The notes under the pieces: generated by a model
Databases searched by the model: none
Seen by the model: the letters and a program-made list of their open reading frames with translations, nothing else
Told to the model about the DNA's origin: nothing
Translations under genes and position numbers: made by a program
Assembly (NCBI RefSeq): GCF_022539665.2
Contig: NC_081337.1
Location: 6,858,679-6,922,678, forward strand
Reading direction: 5' to 3'
Origin: Daphnia carinata
Lineage: Eukaryota; Arthropoda; Branchiopoda; Diplostraca; Daphniidae
DNA length: 64,000 nt
In this document: positions 48,645-60,700 of the stretch, one piece after another
Numbering within the stretch: position 1 is the stretch's first letter
Layout of the letters: every line of letters begins with the position of its first letter

Positions 48645-50880
48645 AGGCCTTCGTACAAAGATGGACAAACTCAAAAAAGAAAGAGGAGATACAAGCCCAA
48701 AACAAAAGAGCGCAGACATATACATCAACCATGATTCTTTTTTTTTGCCTTTCTTAAATAGTTACAACTATCGACGTGCCCATGTTTTATAAGCAAGAGT
48801 TGTTATGTTCTTATGTTTCAGGAGGTTTTGCAAGTTGTGGTTTGGAGCGCTTTAGCCTCCTAGTCAGCCATACATAATAAAAAAAAAAAAAGAACGAACA
48901 CATTTTCTTCTTTTTTTTTTCTGCTTACTGGGATCTTGTTGTACAACGTTGTAAATACTATCCGTCTGTGTAGGTCGTTCTCGTCGGCCAAATTGGCGTG
49001 TCATGACGTCGCGGCCTCTTGTCGTCCCGTTCCCTAACACGATTACGACTTTAGCCTTGACGACTTTGAAAGTTTATCAATTCTCTTTCTAGCCAAATGA
49101 ATAGGAAAGGCAATCAAATGAGTTGAAAGAGAAATATAGACACACGCGGGACTCGCAACCCGGCGGGTAATAACAATCGAAAGGATAATGGCGAAACGGG
49201 GAAAAAGAAAACAAACGACAACATTTAGAACTGTATAAGATGTAAAAAAAAAAAATACATAAATAAATAAAAAGCCCATGTAACGTATATAACTGCCCCG
49301 TTCGGAATAAATAAAGGAGTGTCAAACGATTTCGAGGCTCGTTTTTTTGTTGTTGTTGTTATGTCCCATGCACGCAAGTAACAAATAACAACGGCCATTT
49401 TTCGCCCATTTGATTTGATGGGATTTCCTCCTTTCCCCCCGTTTTTCAAAGAAAAAGAAAGTCGATAGGGGATGGCCAATTGCGATATTCAAATGTCCGG
49501 CTAAAAAGATATCGTGTGAACGTCGAGTTCAATCACGCAATAGGTGCGCTCACCAGATGTCGCTGCGACAAGTATCAGTTTCAAAAAGACGAACGGTTTT
49601 TAGGTGCATCGTCTTTGATTACAGTCCAACGTCCAGGACTATAACGCCGTGCATGATAAATTTTCGTTTCCTTTTTCGATTATCTCTCATTCTCTCGTTT
49701 CTTCTTCTGTATTCTACTTTGTTCTATCCCCTCCAAATCGTTTCACACCTGGAGAATACGACGTTACAATGGGCATGCGTCTTTTGTTTTTGTTTTTTTT
49801 TCTAACCTCCCCTTTCTCTTTCCTGGTCACGTCTATACCCCCCGTGTGTATAGCCTCTCTACATTCGATGTACAATAGACAGAAAAAGAAACAAAAAGGT
49901 GCTGCGTAATAAACATAACGCGAAATCAAGAGATGGAGAACTGAAGAAAGAAAAGAAAAAGAACTCGTTAGCTAGAACAAACTCAGCAGGAGGAATATCC
50001 TGTCGTTGGCTCTTGGCCGCTGAGTCCATTGAGCAAAGCGGACGAAACGGCCCGGCCGTGTGATAATGAACAACCAGCAAGGAACAAATCAAACGAGTTT
50101 CTTTCTGTTCAGTTAACGAAATAAAAGGAAACGAAAATCGTTTGTACAACTGCGGTTTTTCGTGTCTCTCTTATTTTCTCAAGATTGTAACAGAAAAATA
50201 AAAAGTTATACAGTATAAACGTGATGCTTTTCCACAGGTGTGGATTTTCTCGTTATATGGCCTTTGTTACGTGTGATGGAGCTCTCGCGCATTATAGCCT
50301 AGGTGTGTCCAGCTGTGCCACAACGGCCGACAAAGAATTTTTTTTCAAAAAAATGGGCAAGACCGGATGGTTCAAAAGAATAATAGAAACTACATTAAAC
50401 AATAGATTAACACACCAAGCCGATCCCTTGGTTTCCATTCTTTTTTCTCTGAATTTTTCGTTTTCTTAGTCACCTTGAATTAACTACTGGAAGAAGAAAA
50501 AAAAAAAAAAAAAAGGCTCGGCCCGGGCTTGATCAAATAAATTGTAGACACCCTGTCATCAATGTCCTCCCCGCTTCGCTATCAATGAAAAGATATGATA
50601 CGTTCGTACCCTGGAACTGCGCTGGGTCCGTCACGGTCGAGAACGATCATTCTTTGTCGCGCAAGCATGACTCTTCCTGATTTCTGTTTCTTCTCTGTTG
50701 TCTATAGCCACGGAATTAAATATAAATAATACCATCACGATGGGTATCGTGTAGACAAGTAAACAGTACAACAATGTTGGTTTCACGACTGATCCAAACG
50801 TTCCATTTTCATTTGGTTTTTTGTCTTTTTTCTTTTCATTTCGTGTGTACGGAAATAAAGTCCGCTATCAAAGAAAACAA

Positions 50881-50903
50881 GAGAGAGAGAGAGAGAGAGA
50901 GAG
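50881..50903. repeat. (GA)n microsatellite
   Basis: GA dinucleotides over 23 bases. Confidence 0.95.
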
Positions 50904-51913
50904 ATACAGAAAGACAAATAATAATACAAGAAATCCTTCGAGCATAAAAAGGCAACGCACGTCAAGTGGAACCAAGATATTCTCATTCCCTCGTGGAAAC
51001 GTAATCCTCCGTCTTCTTGTTGGGAAAACATCGCATTACAAGAAATTTTCTTCAAAAAATAACAGTCGAAGAAAAAGATAAATTGAAATCATCCGGCCGC
51101 AACGGGAAATTATTATCTGGGTAAAAACAAAAAAAAAAAAAAAAAGGGCTGGACCGGCATGGCTGTTTATCGATTTCACGATTGTTCTGATTCACTTGTG
51201 CGCCTGTCATGTTCCTATATCTATACATATGCGTGTAGTATGTATTCTTTGTAGGCGACTGCAACAGTACGTAACGTGTTACTACGTTGGAACACACACA
51301 CAACAACAACAACAACAACCAAAAAAAAATTAAGGAAGAAATGACATTGGAAAATGTTGAACCATCCGGAGAAAAGAAGAAAAACGTTCGAGGAATGTTT
51401 TCCCCATCCCCTTTTGTCTTTGTATCCCTGAGCCGTGAACTACGCCGTGAATGGAATGAATGCGGAAAAAAAAAAAACACGACCGCCATACAGACATGTC
51501 TTGTTTCTCTTTTCAAAATGAAAAGACGATTGAAACGTGAGTATTTTTCGCCTTCAACTGCCAGCTTTTTCTATATGCCATTCTCGTTCTGAATGTGTGC
51601 ATGCGTTTCTTGCATTCTCCCGTACAGCAGTAGACGTATTGTATAACCTATCCACACTTGTCCCTTCGTTCTATAACCAAAAACAAGAAAGAAAGAGAAT
51701 CACGCGTTTTATCATTTGTTATAATCGACAAGTTCGAATTTCTTGTATGTGGCTCGACTTTCCTGCACCAGAGCTGCCCTATTATTCGTTCAGCGTGGAA
51801 TTAAGAATTATTTTATATATTTTCCCTAAACTCTTCGGTATCTGCTGCTGTTGTAACGCGAGAATGTTGTGCGCACAACAACAACTCAATCCACGCAGTC
51901 GGTTTTATGCGAC

Positions 51914-51915
<2 letters not shown>

Positions 51916-51944
<29 letters not shown>
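51916..51944. repeat. A29 homopolymer
   Basis: Twenty-nine consecutive A. Confidence 0.95.
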
Positions 51945-51946
<2 letters not shown>

Positions 51947-53929
51947 TGCCCTCGTCGGTGAACGACGCAGGTGTTGCATTCGTTTGCTTTAGGGACGTAA
52001 TTCAATATTGAAACAGGTTGCGTGCGTGCCTTTTTTTTCTTTCCTCCTATGTGTTCGTGCGCAAAGAACCGAGATGACGAAGAGCGTGAAAACCAAAAAA
52101 ATAAAAAGGGAAAACCACACTCTGTTTTTTGAAAACTAAACTTTATGAATACGTTTAAAGATGATACCCTGCCGTTCCAAAAATGACCCTGTCACGCCTT
52201 GTCGTTTTCATTTTTTAAAACATATTTTTATTTATTTATTTATTTTTTCCCTATTCAGAGTCACGTCGCAGCAGACCAACCGGAAGTGGCTATAAAAGAT
52301 GGGGGTAACGAAACGGGGTCATATCATGAACCAGCCTCCGAAAAAGCTCATCTTACGAGTCGGATTATATTTTGGTAGCATCGGTTATTATTAACAAATG
52401 TGGGACGGCGGACCTATTTTGCTGATGGCGCATCTCTTCTGTACATTTTAGACGTTATAGCTATTCATCTGAAAATAAACAAGGCTGCAGAACAGTTGCA
52501 AACGGATCACGCCGGTCTATCCCCGTTTTGGGTGTGATATGCCATGGCGGGGCAGGGCGGGAGGAGGCATTACATCCTACAACGAGGGCACTTGGCAACC
52601 AGTTAATAGAGGAAGGCTATCGTTGTGCTCACATCCCGTGCGATCAGTGTTCAGCATACGGAACAGGGGAGTTCCAAAGTCCGAAAAAAAAAAAAAAACT
52701 TGTGCGAGAATGAAACGTTCGTCAGACGAAGAACGTGCGCTGATGTCCGCCCTTCTTTCGCCGTTCATTGAAATCTCATTTACGGGCCGAAAATGAGGAG
52801 ACAAAACGAGACGCAAGGCCAACAGCTGCCAAACAAATCAAATGGGAATTCGATGCTTTTTTTGCTCGCTAGTTTGACGATGATTTACATTTTTTTCGGT
52901 TCGCCCTTCGCTCAAACAGGAAATAGAATGGATGGACCCACCGGGGGCTAGAATATCCCCTCCACTTTCGTAACGAGAGCAGGATTGTCTTACAATTGTC
53001 CATCCAGGGCAAAGGTGATGCATGGCCCTTGTCACAAGAACCGCCAGCGAGATACTCATCGATCATAGCCGATCCTGTCTTCGATTATTCTCCAGTAGAT
53101 TTCATCCAACTTGCAGGACCACCCGTGCAGTGTCTCCCCCCTTTTTTATTTTTTCTTAGAAAACTTTCTTCTTCTTCTTTTCTCTCTCTCTTTTTTTTTT
53201 TATTATTTGTTGTTGTTGTTTGCGTTCCACTCCAGTGGTGGATGTAGGCTAGTGATTGATGCGTTTGCGCAGCTGTTTTGGAACAGTCTCAAAGCGAAAT
53301 GCCCTTAACACCTCGTCGTACTTCGGCCACCTAAAACGCAGGCTACACATTCCAGTGTCATTTATTAGCTTTCAAATTAAAACTAGTAGAAGAACGAAGT
53401 TAAGCTAAGGCTTTCTGTGTCGTCTAGCAACGGTGCCGGGTCTTGACACGTCAGCGGTCATGAAGTACGTACACAAATTTTCAACGCGAACGTGCCTTTT
53501 TGTCTTACGCTACTCCTCCGACCGCTTTGACTTGGCCGGGGGTGAAAGGCGTCACCCCGTCTGGGACTTCCAACCCAAAGGAAATGTCAACCTCCAGTCA
53601 AAAGATAGAGCACATACGCGGAGGCAGCAGCCGTCTGGGCTTATTTATAGAGAGATCTACATGCGAGGTATTTTTGGGAATCATTGATAACCTGAAAAAG
53701 GACAACAAAAAGCAGCCAGACACAAAACAAACTCGGCTTGTGTTTATAGGTAAAATTTGTATTTTCAGACGTTCAGTCTCTTTGGTCCGAAAGATTTCTC
53801 ACACGTCTGGCACGTCGGTTCTATCGCGACATGGCGACAATGTTCGTCTTCGCTTTGATTAACATATCAGACAGTTACGCCATTTAACAACGCCGTACGG
53901 AGAGAGGTAACCCAGCGTTGGGGCAAACG

Positions 53930-53958
<29 letters not shown>
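53930..53958. repeat. A29 homopolymer
   Basis: Twenty-nine consecutive A, the same length as the tract 2 kb to the left. Confidence 0.95.
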
Positions 53959-53960
<2 letters not shown>

Positions 53961-55089
53961 ATAAGACATTGTAAAGTCATTGCCGCTGGACGACGACTGT
54001 GGATTTCATAATTTATTCACAGGAAGGGGCATGCTATCGTGAATGGAGTGGGATCTTTCTAGCGCGTCACCTTGACCAGCTTAGCAACCAAACGTGGAAG
54101 AAGAAAAGACGAATGAACGAAGCTGAGGGACGCATTGGAGTAGCCATTCATTCTGCGCAGTGCACGCGGGATAATTTAGGCGAGGCGGTAATGCCCACAG
54201 TTGTGCCCCCTCACGTTGCGATGTCCATAAGAGAGCGCAGTCCTTGCCTAGCCTGTTTATTTATTCATAATTCGTTCTGTGCTTTGTCCTTTTCGCCCCC
54301 CACCAACCTATTTCTCATAACGCGTAATAAGAGATGAAGTGGATTGGTGAATTTGCAAAAGAACACCGTAACAGCGGCGGGATTGAACTAGGAGATTTAC
54401 TTAGTACGTAACTGACAGAGGACCAGCCCCTCTTGTGCACATAACCAAATTTATCGTATCGTAAGATGATTTTTATCAACACTGTATAGGATTTTCCAGC
54501 CGAAATAAGAAGGAAATCCAAGAGTCTTTTAGTTCTTGAACTTTCAATCCTATTCTCGTTGCATTTAAGTTTTGGATCCTTCTGAACTTCTATAGAAACA
54601 GACGTGAATGATAGAGTAGGTGAGACCCCGTTTCTCTCGACGTGTACGTCTCTCGCTGTTTTCCATCAAAAGCTTATATTGCTTGCTCGTATAAAACGGA
54701 AAAGGATATTTTTATGACTTTAATGACCACCGTGTGAGGTTTTCTTTTTTCTTTTCCTTCGAATAGTCAACGGTTATGGTAGTAATGTCTGAATAGCGCA
54801 ATAACAAAACAACTTTAGGAAAAGCCATCACCTAGCAACCCATTCTGCATGGCCTCCGCTTGGCCCATCTGTCTAAACAGGTGCGTTTTGATTAGGCAAA
54901 AGCTCCTAGAGATACATGTCATATCAGTGAAAAATAACTCTACCAGCAAAACGCACGGGAGAAGGGTCTATTTTAATCGTTAAAGTCAAGAAGAAAAAGG
55001 ACAGAGAGCGAGAGAGAGACAACAAAAAAAATATAACGATCGCTCACTTGGATCAACATTTGCATAGCTTGAATTCTACACCGTTGTAG

Positions 55090-55110
55090 ACACACACACA
55101 CACACACACA
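55090..55110. repeat. (AC)n microsatellite
   Basis: AC dinucleotides over 21 bases. Confidence 0.95.
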
Positions 55111-57732
55111 GACAGCACACACAAAAAAGTGAGTGTTGACAGTTGCCTGCTTGAAAACAAACGTCCAAACAGCAAAAAGAAAAGGACGACTGAAGAGAGG
55201 AAAGCAAGATAAATAGATGGAATAAAATGTTGATTTTTTTTTTCTTGGAAAGTGCAGTCGCTTGATGCCAAAAGAATCCCGAGAAGGCAAGGTGGGAAAA
55301 AAAAGAAACATGGGTTTCAAGAGACACATATATCTAGCAGAAAAACGTCAGCAAAGAAAAAAAAAAAAAAACTCCGGAGAAGTATCCCTTTCATCCACCA
55401 GCAATATTATAGTTGGCACCTGGGTGTCACTCCAAACATTGGAAGAACCATCTGTACTTTACCACCATTTACTAAACAAAAATTCTGTACAGCGCACAAG
55501 GGCGTTGTCCACTTTGTTGGTGACAGACACTCTGTCGTCTTTGATTGTCAAAAAAAAAAAAAAAGAGATGTCTGTTAGTGGACCATGAGATTCGATAGAA
55601 TTTTCAAAAGTCTTTTTTTTTTTTTTTTTTCTAGAGAACTAAGAGTTTCAAATCACCGAATTTCTTTCTGAGAACGTTCAGAGTGTCGGCACGGGTTGAG
55701 AAAGCATCACGCAACGGTGACGTTACAAAAAGTCCAAGAGGAATTCGAAAAAAGTGAGAAGAAGAGGCCGATCGTTTTATGAGGTGTCACATTCTAACAC
55801 TCGGAGGAAATCGCTGCATTTTTTTTAGGGGGGTGATTTCCATTTTCTATTGTTATGTTATTGCTTTTTCCCTATCGTCTGCACCCCTTGGAAGGCATAA
55901 TTATCTTGTAGTGAAAAAATCCCAAAAATGAAAAATACTTTGAAAAGTCATTGAAACATGTCCGTCCCTTGTTTGTGCGTTTCATTTTCATTTTTTTAGC
56001 GAAAAAAAAACGCATTCTTCTTGCTTTTTTCATTATGGAAACGGAATATACGTTCCAGAGATCCCAAGTGGTAGTATATGCGTATATCTATTCACTACAC
56101 AAGAACAATAAGAGAAGAAGGTGGGGGGGCCTTCGCTGCAACACATGCACCAAGTGCAAGAGAAATTGGTGTTCCTCTTTTCGATTTGAACAAAAGAATA
56201 AAGGCAACGGGGAGTACAAGAAAAAAAACTTAAGGAGGGAGTAATGTTCCAGTGACCAGAAGATCCCTGAAGGGCTGTTCCATTAGCGGCTTGTCGAAGG
56301 CGGAGGAAACCAACACCTGCAACACGCTTTTTGTGTAAAAAAAAAAAGAAGAAAAAAAAGGGGGAATAAAATATTATAAGGGAAAAGAACTTGTATTTTC
56401 CCTCGGTACACGTGAAGCTTCATCGCCTCTAGCTTTCTTGGTTTCTGCTGGAACAATGTGTGAAGGGGAAACAATAACACGAAGGGGAGGATAGAAAAAA
56501 AAAAGGAGAAGCGACAACATTCACATGAATATAATATGAATCTTATTCGTTTCGAGGTGTTCGAAGAATCCTTACTATATGTATTCACCTCTCCCACCTC
56601 ATTCCCCCCCCCTCCGAAAACATGTATGCATACGTATACCCTTCTACTGCGTCTATAATGTTAAGTGTGGAAATCAAAAAGGAATGAATTCCTGAATAGC
56701 TTTATTTCCCTTCGCTATCGAGCCCTGGGCCGATGAATATCCAAGAAAAAAAAAGAAATGCAAAATGATGGATTCGAAGCTGTTAGAAGTTCACAATCCT
56801 TTCCTTTTTTTTCTGGGAAAAATATCCCTGCTGGGTCTGTCTTTCTCTCGGTGTGTGTGCGTGTGATAATAACAGGAAATAAGTTGCGCATCGGCTTTAA
56901 TCAAGTCAGAGTTATTTACCACCCTTTTTTTTTCCCTTTTGATAATGGGCCAGGTTATGCCTCATATATCTCTTGTGATGAACGTTTCAAACAACCCGCC
57001 ACAGCCCGCGGACGAAAAAAAAAAATAGATATGATAAAACTACTGTTGCCTCCAGAAGTAATAAGAAATACACCTATTAAAAACGACCGAAAAAATAAAA
57101 AAATACGATTCACGACTATTATATGTAAAAAGGTGCCATTCTCTGCACGTGTTCCAAAAAAACAAAGATTGTTTCGGATTTTATTTTTACTGTTAGTCAT
57201 TTTTTGTTCTCCTCCTTTTTGGAATTAAAAAAATAGTAAAAGAAAATAAAAAAAAGGAATAACAATGAATTTGATTCCTCGGTGGAATCCACGAGAATCG
57301 TTAAAAGTAACGTCGTAGTACTTTTTGACGGTTTACCGCACAATGTGCTTATTTTGCGCTTCCAAGTTTTTTTTTTCTTAACCGACAAATGTGATCCTCC
57401 TTTATTTTTTTATCGCCCTTGTTAGATATTTCCTTTTGAAGTTTTTTTTTTCTCCCTTAACGATCTGTATTCCCTTGGCTAAAATTGTAACACTTCCCTA
57501 CCGAAAAGGGCAGTCCTTCCATCAGCTCTCGCTAAATCTTTTCCTTTTGTTTCGCTTTTTTCATTCACTCCCAAAGGATTTCGGCGGCTTGTACATCGAC
57601 CGGTCACGGGACGAGGTCGAAAACGCTTTCGGTACGATTCAGAAGAGGCCGACAATGATGAAGAAAATCAAATGGCCATGATTTTCAGTCGGGTGGGAAA
57701 AAATAAAATAAAAATAAAAATTGGCCTTACCT

Positions 57733-57776
57733 GCTGATAGATCCAATAGCCCGTGAGAACTGGGAGTAATCCATGG
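57733..57776 (-). other. Exon-like snippet: ATG frame ending at a consensus splice donor
   Basis: On the minus strand an ATG opens a frame MDYSQFSRAIGSIS and after 44 bases meets a strong donor (AGCAG followed by GTAAGG, intron from about 57732). A possible acceptor (GTATAG) lies just above the ATG. No downstream exon or family is recognised, so it may be a small first coding exon of an unseen gene or coincidence. Confidence 0.2.
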
Positions 57777-60700
57777 CTGTTTCTATACGGCCGGTATGGG
57801 TAAATCTCTTGTCCGTTTTTTTGCCCTACCACTAATTTGCACGGCTAAAAGCCTGGATTTTTATTGTTTATTTCTGTGTGTCTAGCAGGAGCTAGTGGAC
57901 GAGACTTGACATCGAGGACGCTGCCGGACAGACTGTGCCAGGTGCAAAGATACAAGGGCCGTGGTTGCGTTCACAAACGAAATAGTAAAAAGAAGAAAAA
58001 AAAAAGCAACAAACTTCATGTACATATCTTGGAATAGAAAAGAAGAGAACGAAAAAGAGAGGAAAAGAGAAAAGGCCGTTTCATTTCGATTCGGCTATTG
58101 ACTCGATTGAATGGAGGAATCCTTTCTTGGTTTGGCCGGGGCCAAGTGCCTCATCTCTCTCTCTCGTTTCTTGCCTCCGACACCTATAGAAATCAAAAAG
58201 GGTCGTCTCTTGAATAGCGGGGAGCCTGATGCTTTTTTTTTTGCTGGTAAACTGCTGCAGCTGCAAAATAAAAGAGAAGGGAAACAAGAAGAAAAAGAAA
58301 AAAGAAATGCTTCATCTCCACCCTCCCCCCAATCCGGAATAAGAGTTTTGTACGCCATGAATAGCAGGAAAAGCTTAGGTTCTTATTCTTCTTTAGGTTT
58401 CTCTTTTTTTTGTATGTCCACTCTTTCACGTTCTTTGAATTTTGAATAAAAAGTCGACCCACAAGCAGTTCCAAACCATTTATAACGCAACAAGAGATGA
58501 GGAGGTCAACATTTGACATCAAGGTCGAACCCACTGTTGCCCTCCGAAAGAAACACGAAATATGGTAGATTCAATAGGTAAGCTGGCATGTGATGTAGCA
58601 GCTCTTTTGGGGCACACACAAAAGAGCAATTAGCTACAAGATTGGACATCTATTGCGTAGATATATAGCGTGGAAGGATCTACCATTAAGGAAACATGTG
58701 TTCCCCTTCAGCCAATAGCCAACCGAAGGCTATAACGCACATCGGTTGTTATTCAACGCGGAGGACATTGGAATGGGCGCCGCAAAGGTAGACACACAGC
58801 ACAACCGACACTATTTGTAACTTATTGAAGGGGTGGTTGGGCATTTTTCTTTCTCGTTTAAGAAAAACTTAAGTAGACCGCTTGGCATGAGAAATGGGGG
58901 ATTTTTACAATCGTTGTGGCTGTCACTTGTTTCCTAACAGTTTCATAAATAAAAGGCTTTAATGTTGTTTCTGATGACGCATTTCTTCTTCTTCTCGTTC
59001 TTTCCCTTTTCTTTTATTTTTTTAATAAGAAACGTCTCACGATTCTCCATCAGTACATAACTTACGACGCACTCCAAAAAATATGTATACACACATACAC
59101 ACGCCGGATGAACGCACTGAACTGGAATTACTGAGTTCCCCCCCTTAGAGCGTTAAAAAATAATCCCACCAGCTTTATTGGGTGAAGAAAAATATATTAG
59201 CACGAAAATTCCATTTCCGTCACATTTCCAAAATGAAGCATGTGATTTAACGAGGAAAAAACGTCCTCCCCCCCCCCCACTCTCCCAACGAAATCGTTCG
59301 CATTTCATTCGACCCGTGCAGCTTTCATTCAAAGTTAACTAGTTTTTTTAAAGAACACATTTCTTAAACGGGCGAATGTTTAATTAACTTTACACGGCAA
59401 ATGATTTCTTCTTCGCATGACAGCAGCCGTTGTAAGATCGAGAACAAAAGCCGGCGTGAACGGAAGCGCATTGGATCTCGTCATAACAGCCGTTTTCCTT
59501 CTTCAATTCTCCCATCTTGTTAGCTGAAATCTCTTTCCCGTTCCACTGCACTACAAGCTTATGTTATCTCGAGTGTTACCAGGGATTAAAAAACAGAGTG
59601 TGCGACAGTGACAAGAGTCTTTGTTCCAGTCACGTTTCCTCGCCCAATGTGAGAACTAATTGTGAAAAATACAAGTGCATCTTTATACGCTCGAATGAGT
59701 TGTAAGCTGCGACTCCAGTTGCTACACACGCCGATCACGCGAAGGTCTCCAAGCTCTTGATTCCCGTCACGACCAATCTCTTCCCCTTATAAAATATTGA
59801 CATTCGAAAGCTGTAGGCAATACGTGGCCACTGGGCAACGTGGGCCCTTCCAAGTGTCCAGTAAAGCGTATTCAAGTCGCATAATACGCTAATGTTATTC
59901 TATTTTCACAAAGGACAATGGAAAGGAAAAAGAGAAACAAACAAAACAAAAGCATCGCAGATGTTTATCATCCAGTCACACGTTAAACAATAAACAAACA
60001 AGTAAAGCCAACGAAGAAGGTAATCCTTCCAGTTGACCAGTTCGTGACAAAAGACCCTACGAAAACAACTTGCGTCAGTTAACGATGATCTAGTCAAAGA
60101 TATCGTTTAGTGATGGACTCCGTGGCACTGGGAATTCAATGTGAATTCATGACGCATTCAAGCAAAAATAGTTCTCATATTCTCAGCTCATTTGTTGAGT
60201 ATTCTATTTCTTTGACAATCTAGCAGGGATAGACAAAATTGAAAAAAAAAAAAATGACAAAGAGATTTCCTTTGGGTTGCCTCCGAGATTAAACGGGACA
60301 ACCAATCGGAGGACGTCTTTCTTGAAACCCAAAACGTGAATGACTCGGCGAAGTTTAGAAACGGAGATCAAGACATGGGTCATGCAGGTCGGGCGGGGGG
60401 TGGGGGGGGATTATTATTTAAGCGGCCATATGCGTTGCTGGCCAAGCCCGCTTTCCTCAGCTGGATTGCCTTTTTCCAGTTAAAGCTCAGCTGTTGTTTT
60501 TCAACAATATCGTGCCGGGTCCGCCCGCCGCTGTACAAGGTGCCGTGACAATCTGAGACCCCCACTGTCGCCCTTCTAGCCACGCCTGTCCGTCTCTTTC
60601 TTTTTTCTTTTTTTGGCCAGCGTACGTGTCTCTTTTCCCGCCTAGCACGCGCTTCGACGTTCCGGGCCATTCTCTACGCGTCATTTATTCGTTGTCGTTC

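Larger units (their letters stand above)
48645..57700. other. Non-coding region, far right, first part
   Basis: About 9 kb without a recognised gene. It includes 29-base A tracts at 51916-51944 and 53930-53958, microsatellites, and a promoter-like pairing of CCGGAAGTG (52280-52288) and TATAAAAG (52291-52298) on the plus strand. Open frames near 52.5, 53.5 and 54.0 kb are of mixed composition but show no family motif. Confidence 0.35.

Noticed and set aside
57580-57681. Plus-strand frame FGGLYIDRSRDEVENAFGTIQKR with an AAAG acceptor-like start
   Set aside because: The composition is protein-like, but there is no donor, no family match and no neighbouring exon.
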